The notes below the pieces were generated by a model. The model searched no databases. It saw nothing but the letters and a program-made list of their open reading frames with translations, and was not told where the DNA came from. A stretch of 64,000 bases of DNA from Plantago major. Taxonomy: Eukaryota > Streptophyta > Magnoliopsida > Lamiales > Plantaginaceae. The position numbers and the translations under genes were made by a program. Below are positions 57,643 to 64,000 of the stretch, piece after piece (the first letter of the stretch is position 1; every line of letters begins with the position of its first letter). The DNA is taken from NCBI GenBank assembly GCA_026545765.1, contig CM048840.1:56358580-56422579 (forward strand), read 5' to 3'.

Positions 57643-59113
57643 CGTTGATCCAGATAACGGCAAAGTAAAAGACTAGAGGGGGGGGGGGGGTGAATAGTCT
57701 TTTAAAACTTTTGCTGATAAAAAAATTTATCAGAAAGTTAGGTAACTTTCTGATACTTATAAGCAGAATAGCGAATGTCTTTCTAATAAGTGCGCGTGCT
57801 CAGCAAGCTAGTAAAGTGTGTAAATTACTTTGCAAGTAAGTAAAGGCAGAAAGTAAGTATAGAAAGTAAATAACACAGTAGCTTTATAGTGGTATCTGAA
57901 GGTGGCGTAATCCTTCAACTAATCCACTTCGGCCTTTCTCAGACCTAGAATCCACTAAGACAGATAATTAAATTGCCCTTACAAATATCTTCTCTCGATT
58001 CCTATGTACACTAGGTTCCCAACCAAGTGTTTCCCCTGAGTTATTCCCCGACATTCCCAGCCAAGTACTTCCTCTACTCAGAACCTTTCTTCGAGTTATT
58101 CCTGAGTTTCCCAAACTAAGTACTTCCTCTACTCCATACCTTTTCTGGTGTTGGTTAAGAAGAGTTTGTCAAATTGGTAGATTAATAACTTCCACAGTTT
58201 TGTAATACTACCTTCTGGAACAAGAATCACTTAACACACTTGGACCGTGTGTGGTGATATGTTCTTTTCTGACCCAAGTCTATGTTCTTCGTTCAGGAGA
58301 ATGAATCTCTTAGCAAGTCGCAACTGTGCTTCAATTCAAGTACTTCACAATAGATATAGCTTATTAAGGATTAGGACACCTAGAACTTTCGTGCTACTTA
58401 GAATCAAGAGCTTTGTCGCAACTGTAAAGCTAGAGAGTAAGTAGGCAGAAGGCTTGTATGCTTGAGTGTAGGATATGAAATTCAGCCGTTCAAGTGTGTG
58501 TTCAAGTGTTCTAAGTGGTGATATTTATATGTGAAAATCAAGCCGTTTGAATTACTATCCATTAGGCTATTGAGATGATTCATACTACAAACAATCCGTT
58601 GATAGAACTACAGAACTTTCGTCTCTTTGTTCAGAGATAAAGCTTTTGGTCAGCGAGTTCTGCAATGGCACTAAATGCACTGTACTATCTTTTGTCCTAT
58701 TGTGCCAACAGAACTATGCACGCTGTCTGAGGCTGTGCATGTCGCTATCAGAAGCTCCAAGCCTTTCAGAAACTATGGAAAACACCGTTTCTTCCAGAAA
58801 CATTGTTTTCACTTAAGGTATCTTTTGCATATGGTATCTGAGGCACAATTCCTTAGTATTTGGTAATCTTGTGCAGTCTTCATATATTCAGATAGTTGAG
58901 CTCTTTCTGCTGGATGCCTCCTTCTTGGTCTTCTTCAAAGATATAATATTACATTCAGAGACCTAACATTCTATACAAGATTTACTAGACTAATCATACT
59001 AAGTATACTTCCTCTTTTACAATGTTCAAGTGAACCTAGAGTACTAGATACCTTTTTGAACTAAGGTAAGTCATTATGGTGTACTGATCAACTAAACAGA
59101 TATTTTCCTAACA
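57643..59113 (-). repeat. Element E 3' LTR (about 1,471 bp)
   Basis: Left edge (C/T)GTTGATCCAGATAACGG aligns with TGTTGGTCCAG of A; the terminal base appears mutated (C for T). Right edge CCTAACA, followed by the PPT (minus AAAAAAGGGGAAAATT, 59,114-59,130). The G-run near the U5 end is 13 long. Clearly more diverged from A than A's LTRs are from each other. Confidence 0.85.
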
Positions 59114-59479
59114 AATTTTCCCCTTTTTTGATCAGTCACCTATGACTACCTTTAAAAACCTATTACAACTTTGGATGAGATAACAATCCACCACTTAAAC
59201 ATTTCTTAAGATTTATCATTCTTTTATTTAAGTTCAGAAAGTAAGACATTAACCAAATCACAAGGTGTGATCTTTGCTGACAAGTTATGTTTTCATTAAA
59301 AAGGTATCTGAGAGTAGGTTCATCAGATAACAGAATTTCAAGGTAAGCACAGATAACTTTTACGAGATAATTAAGTATTAAGTATAATCAGCAAAAATAA
59401 AAAATACACAACTAGTAGGACAACAGGAATGTCCAAGTTCCAAGTGAACATCCTAACAAGCTGGCATTCATCCTTCTTC

Positions 59480-61460
59480 ATTCCTTTAAAAACTCCAAAT
59501 TACCATATTTCAGGCAATCTTCAGTGTATTCCTTCAGAATGGTCCTCACCCTCATTTCTCAATCTCTAGAGGCAGCACATCTCTCTTTATAGGGTTTGTC
59601 AGTAAGTTCTGTGGTTATTCCTTTTATCCACATAAACTTCCCCCATTTCTAGTAGTGAAACAACTGTTCTTCAGTGGGCTTGCAATAATCATATATCTCT
59701 CTGAGATATTCCATGTCACCTTCAAATTTCTCTTTGGTCATGTAGAATGACTCAAAGGGATCCACTTGCAGTTTGTTCCTTTTTTCCAGATTCATCTTCA
59801 AATGTGTGTACATCCTTTGGCCTGAAGTAAGGGCATTCTTTGGAGAGATCCTGTATGGCATTCTGTCTGACTTCAACTTCAAAGTTATGCCAGGTCTTGA
59901 TTATCTCAGAAGGCATCACTTTTGATCTTTGCCTCAATTATTTGTCTCTTTCCTTCCGCTTTTTTCAAATTTTCTTCTTTCTTTCTCCATCCCATCAGTT
60001 GTTGGTAAACTTGTTCCGGAATCCCATTTCCATTGGCAAGCAAGTACTTGAGTTCCATTATCCAGTAGCCATTCTTGTGAACTTTGATGCAGTTTGAGAC
60101 AGAGGGTTGATCATTGCTATTATGTTCTAGCATCCTCAGGCCTTGGAGGAAGGGTTCTTCCAAACTTGATGTCTCTGTCCCTCTTCTTTCTCTGTTTCGA
60201 ATTCAGGTCCTTTTCTGAGGGGTCATTGGTGGATCCATCTTTCTGGATGTACTTGGTTTCTCCAGAAGCTTTTCTAGCCTTAAGAGGCTTTGCATCTATA
60301 GGAGCAGAAGAGCCGATTCTCTTGTGATAAGTTTCCCTGTGCTGATCATCATCATCATTGTCTTTCTCAAGGGTTTCAGTACCTTTGCAGCTTTTTGGAG
60401 AAATTTTTCTTCTCTTTTCAGAGATTTCTTCTTCTTCTTCTTCTTCTTCTTCTTCTTCTTCTTCTTCTTCTTCTTCTTCTTCTTCTTCTTCTTCTTCTTC
60501 TTCAGAAACTCCCTTTCTTTTGTCACTTGAGCTCTTGGAAGCTGGAGGTGGCAAGGCAGTTGTTTGAGAGGTCTTTGCCTGGGACATTGTTGTTACTCTT
60601 TCCAGAGTAAGGGGTTGTTCCTGGTACATCTTTTCCTTACCCTTTCCTTTGGGCTTAGCTTATTTTTGTACCTTACGGAATACCTTCTCTTCCCCCTTAG
60701 TCATAGAGGACTGATCAAAACGAGCCAAGAGACTAACATAAGAGTCAGAGAGAGACTCAAAGTTCTTTTACATCAGAGAGTAGCTACTTGTGAGTCTTCT
60801 GAGCTCACTTCTGAGGTTTTCATTCTGCTGATATAGTCCATGCTCTCTGTCTATAAGAGTAGAAACCTCAGCAACCACTGTCTATATCTTGGTGGAAGTT
60901 GTGTCAGCAAGGTTGTATGCTTTTTAAGCCGCCCTGCTATCTGAGTCTTGGACTAATCCCAGATCTTTCTAAGAAAGTACTAAGTTGTTGGTTCTCTGAG
61001 TAATCATCTCAGCAAACTTAGTGAAGTTTTGTGGCACAGACTCAGTTTCTTCCTTGCTTTGAGCCTCTAGTTCCTTCCTTATTCTGAGCAGTTCTTTGAA
61101 CCTGTTCTCTGTGTCAGTCCTGGGAGTAGGACCTTCTGGAAAGTTTGTGGGAGCCAGAATGTGTTTCTTCACATAGGGAATATTTGAGAATTTAACATTC
61201 GAGGGGGTATTTCCTTCCGGTTCACTCAGAAAATCATCATCTTCATCTTATTCATCACCAAATCTAGCGACCATTTCTTGCTTGGATCTCTTTTGCTTTC
61301 CAGAAGATGATTGGATTTCCTTTTGCTGCTTGAGTACCTCCGTGTCCTCAGCTTCTATTTCCAAAGCAAATAGCTGGGCATCAAGTCTTATGCGCTTTTG
61401 TTCAGCAAGGGCTTCTGCCTCCTTGCGATTTAGGTCGTCAATCTGATGGAGATTGGCCTG
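59480..61460 (-). pseudogene. Extra gene of element E, C-terminal part
   Basis: Homologue of the extra gene of A. Blocks in order: coiled coil LNRKEAEALAEQKRIRLDAQ, KFAEMITQRTNNLVL, ELRRLTSSYSLM, FESLSDSYVSL, SMTKGEE, a long Glu tract (60,425-60,502), KPLKARKASGETKYIQKDGS, NGYWIMELKYLL, QQLMGWRKK, ECPYFRPKDVH, PFESFYMTKEKFEGDMEYL, KWGKFMWIKG and the final GNLEFLKE, stop. Frameshifts and stops show decay. Truncated upstream by element G, so the intron-bearing part is not seen here. Function unknown. Confidence 0.82.
60425..60502 (-). repeat. (GAA)n coding microsatellite in the extra gene of E
   Basis: About 26 pure triplets, encoding Glu in the minus frame, longer than the about 15 triplets at the homologous site in element A. 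Confidence 0.95.
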
Positions 61461-62660
61461 TGATGCGCTCAAAATTAATACATGTAAAATAACACAAGTA
61501 GTAAAGCGATTGTCGTAGTACAACAAGGCTTAAACCACAAGCTCGTTCTCTCGAGGAATTGATTAAGCTAGTTCTAAGGTGTAGGCTCAAGGTGTGAGTT
61601 GTAAACAGATAGTGTGGGTAAGGTTGATACTTCAGAACCTACAACAAATTACAATTACATGACAAGGTAATACCTACATCATGCAATTTCTACAATTAAA
61701 ACGAAGCAAGCTGATCTTTCAAAAGTGCTGGCACGATATAGCTAATGGTATACTGCCCGCGAATGCATCAACTTTGCTATTGCAAAATCGAACCAGATAC
61801 ATATTATAAGTACGTATGAGTTACGGCAAAAAGCTTGTCACTAGCTACGCCCTCCTCCGGATATATACTAATTAGAGGTAAAGACTAATGCAAGTTCACA
61901 ACGATCAAGCATGCGTTAAATGATCAGATAACAATATGTCATAATACAAGTTATTAAGAGCAACCGCCTAACTCATACTACTGAATACTTGGGCGCCTAT
62001 TGGTCTCTGCGATCATCAGAAAGATCAATAATGCTTCTTCGAATTCAAAGAGAGATTGAAATATCTAAGTGTTGACAATGCTTGGAATTGAAAATATGAA
62101 AGTAGAAGTAAGTGAAGATATGTCCTAATGACTGATACAAGTGGTCTATTTATAAGACCAAGGAAGAAGAAATTCGAAATCATGGTAAAAACTGCCATAA
62201 AAACGTGGGTTGAATCTGTCAAAACAGGTGTCACTGTAGTGAGGTACTTTGGGGAATCCTCCTCACTGCGGTCTGGCCTTTCTGTCCGCCATTCAGTTAG
62301 TCCAGACCGCGGTGAGGCCGTTGGATGTGGGGCTCACCACGGTGAGCCTTGTGTCCGGGAACTCCTCCATTTTTCCCATTTTCTCCACTTTTCTCTCCCT
62401 TTTCCAACCTCCATGTCACCTCTCTTGGAGTACTGGCCCACTAACTTGGCCTTGTGGTGCTTCTAGAAGGTTTTGAAGTCTTCTTTGCACTTTGGTCCTC
62501 CATTTCCTTACCAATGACGCTAAGACACCTAAAAATGCACAAAAACACACAAAAACCCCAAATGTGACAGGAACAAAAAAATACTAAATAAAGGCTAAAA
62601 GACGCAACAAAATACGAAAAAAGGCACTAAATGCGTCGTTAAAATATCGACTCAAAAGGG
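61461..62660 (-). repeat. Element G (gypsy) LTR
   Basis: Left edge TGATGCGCTCA adjoins element E sequence with no PBS, so this is the 3' LTR (or a solo LTR) in minus orientation. The first ~500 bp match 3,413-3,930. TATA-like TTATAAATAGACC on the minus strand at 62,143-62,155. The right boundary is approximate. Confidence 0.75.
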
Positions 62661-63878
62661 GTCGAAATCAAATACAACGGAATAAAATTAGCTGTCGTTC
62701 TCGTGCTTTGCTCTTTTTGCACGTTTATCTTTCTTTTTTTGCTTGTGCTTTGCTCTTTTTGCACAGATTTTCTATTTTTTCATTTTTTTTTCTATCTCAA
62801 TGTTGCAAGTGCATCCCAATAGGTTGCCTAAGATCCGTACTTTTGTACGTGTGAGTTTGGTATACACCCCATCAACCCTCACAACATACGAGCACCGCCC
62901 ACGCACTGGTTTATAGGTAGTATTTGGCATGCATTTTGGAAACAAAACCATCAACCCTCACAGCATACGCACAATCAGCCCCGCATTGGTTTATAGGTAG
63001 TACTTGGAAATGCCCAACACGATCTTAGACGATCACAAGTGATCCTGGAAAAACACTTCGAGATTTTTTCTATTTTTTTTTTAGAACTGCAGCATAGCAA
63101 TACAAAACAATTTCGAAATCGACCATAGCTCAAATATAGAAAGTAGTCAGCATGAGTATGAAGTGGACAAGAGTCCTCCTCCCCAAACCTGTTCCTTGGA
63201 ACTGGTTCGAGAATCGACACAACAAGTCGAAAATGCCGTTCGTCATACTCGTTTTAAAAAGAGTGCACATGTATGTGAAGTGGTGCAAGTTAAAAAACCT
63301 TGCTCATCCTACTAGAATCACACATTTGCCAGTATAAGATTTTTTCATCGGCTTTAAGGCTTCTCACCGGCTTTTTGACTACTAAAACAGGAAGACTTTT
63401 TATTTACAAGTGAAACGAACTAGAGTGATTTTCGAAAATTCCTTAGCACTCAGTCAGAGGCCATCTAAGATTACATCAGTAAAAAGGCTTAACTAAGGCA
63501 ATAGATAACCAGACTTGTCAAAAGAACTCAAGACTCGACACAAAAATTTTTGAAATAAGCAAAAAATTAGGCCAAAAGACACGACTCAACTGCAATCACA
63601 TCAAAGTGGCTAACATACCACCCCACATAATTGCAAAAAAAAAAAAACGAAAAACAAAAGAAAAAACGCACATATATAAGGCAGCAAATAATCCGAGGCA
63701 TGTAAGCATAGGATACAACTTCCCTCCCCAAACCTATTCGATAGATAGTCTATATCTTAAAGAATACATAAAGAAAGTAAGTTGTAGAATTACCGCCCAT
63801 AGTATGCCTCGGTCGGCATGATCACTGGAAGTAGGGTGGACCGTGGTGTCCGGAAGATGAGCCTCCTCCCATGTACTG
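62661..63878. other. Element G 3' internal noncoding region
   Basis: Holds a 20-bp direct repeat (gtgctttgctctttttgcac at about 62,703 and 62,745), the conserved noncoding module in two tandem copies, and PPT-like tracts (minus AACAGGTTTGGGGAGGAGG at about 63,173-63,191; TTTGGGGAGGGAAG at about 63,718-63,732). No gene. Confidence 0.65.
62840..63065. repeat. Conserved noncoding module, two tandem copies (in element G)
   Basis: The core 'ccatcaaccctcaca.catacg...cactggtttataggtagta.ttgg' occurs at about 62,868 and again at about 62,950. The preamble acttttgtacgtgtgagttt comes before the first copy, and the ending cccaacacgatc...cacttcgag after the second. Confidence 0.85.
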
Positions 63879-64000
63879 CTACCACATGCTCTCCTCTCTT
63901 GCTAATCTACTCTCTGCCCGTGCATCCAGCTCCCGTAAGGCTGCCAAGTGCGAGGCACTACTTTGCTCCCAAGTATCCATCCTCTGGTTGAGGGCGGTGG
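63879..64000 (-). pseudogene. Element G ORF end, runs off right edge
   Basis: The minus strand reads ALNQRMDTWEQSSASHLAALRELDARAESRLAREESMW then TAG, continuing to the window edge. It is Ala/Glu/Arg-rich, probably a coiled-coil C-terminus of the env-position or Gag-like ORF of an Athila-type element. A PPT-like tract follows. Identity beyond this cannot be given. Confidence 0.5.

Larger units (their letters stand above)
57643..61460 (-). mobile_element. Element E: relative of A, 3' part in window
   Basis: 3' LTR 57,643-59,113, PPT, and the C-terminal part of the same extra gene as element A. Inserted in element C and itself cut at 61,460 by gypsy element G. Gag-pol and 5' LTR lie outside the window to the right. 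Confidence 0.85.

Overview
The window looks like plant nuclear DNA made up almost entirely of transposable elements. I found no intact host protein-coding gene, no tRNA gene and no CRISPR or bacterial feature. The plant assignment rests on Ty1/copia and Ty3/gypsy LTR retrotransposons with plant-type primer-binding sites, a plant L1-type LINE (DUF4283-like ORF1, zf-RVT-like C-terminus), Helitron-type helicase remains and a 5S-rRNA-bearing Cassandra-like LTR. I cannot name the species.

Left part (1-18,057): remnants of a Ty3/gypsy element with a lone protease ORF, a tRNA-Asp-type PBS and a (TA)n block of about 500 bp; a decayed Helitron helicase with an internal tandem duplication; two LINE RNase H scraps; a TIR element with a 9-bp TSD (9,027-10,182); a nearly full-length but broken LINE (about 10,385-15,567); a Cassandra-like LTR with a 5S-derived core inside a 322-bp tandem duplication; and low-complexity flank.

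Centre (18,058-40,379): element A, a large Sirevirus-like Ty1/copia element on the minus strand. It has about 1.56-kb LTRs, a perfect GAGGT TSD, PBS, PPT, gag, protease, integrase, RT and RNase H. A long extra gene sits between pol and the 3' LTR. Element B (20,030-26,327; TSD GATAT), an internally deleted copia element, is nested in that gene. A truncated LINE-like insertion with a 14-bp TSD interrupts the RT.

Right part (about 41,470-64,000) is a nest on the minus strand: Athila-like gypsy element F, interrupted in gag by copia element C, interrupted in integrase by element E (a relative of A), interrupted in its extra gene by gypsy element G, which runs off the right edge. A solo LTR (43,420-45,865; TSD CTTTA), itself carrying a truncated LINE-like insertion, sits in the 3' region of F.

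Main discovery candidate: the extra gene of element A appears to be spliced. Between 29,959 and 29,076 there are five consecutive short GT-AG introns (76-82 bp), all in phase 0. They separate small exons of 108, 111, 153 and 114 bp that have no stops, begin alike, and encode related Glu/Ser/Gln-rich segments ending in a Ser-Glu-Pro-type motif. This looks like tandem exon-intron duplication inside a retrotransposon gene. Related observations are family-specific iterated palindromic words (AGATATCT in A, CAATGTTG/CAACATTG in B) found in LTRs, UTRs, introns and coding sequence alike, and a conserved noncoding module of about 130 nt shared by B, F and G.
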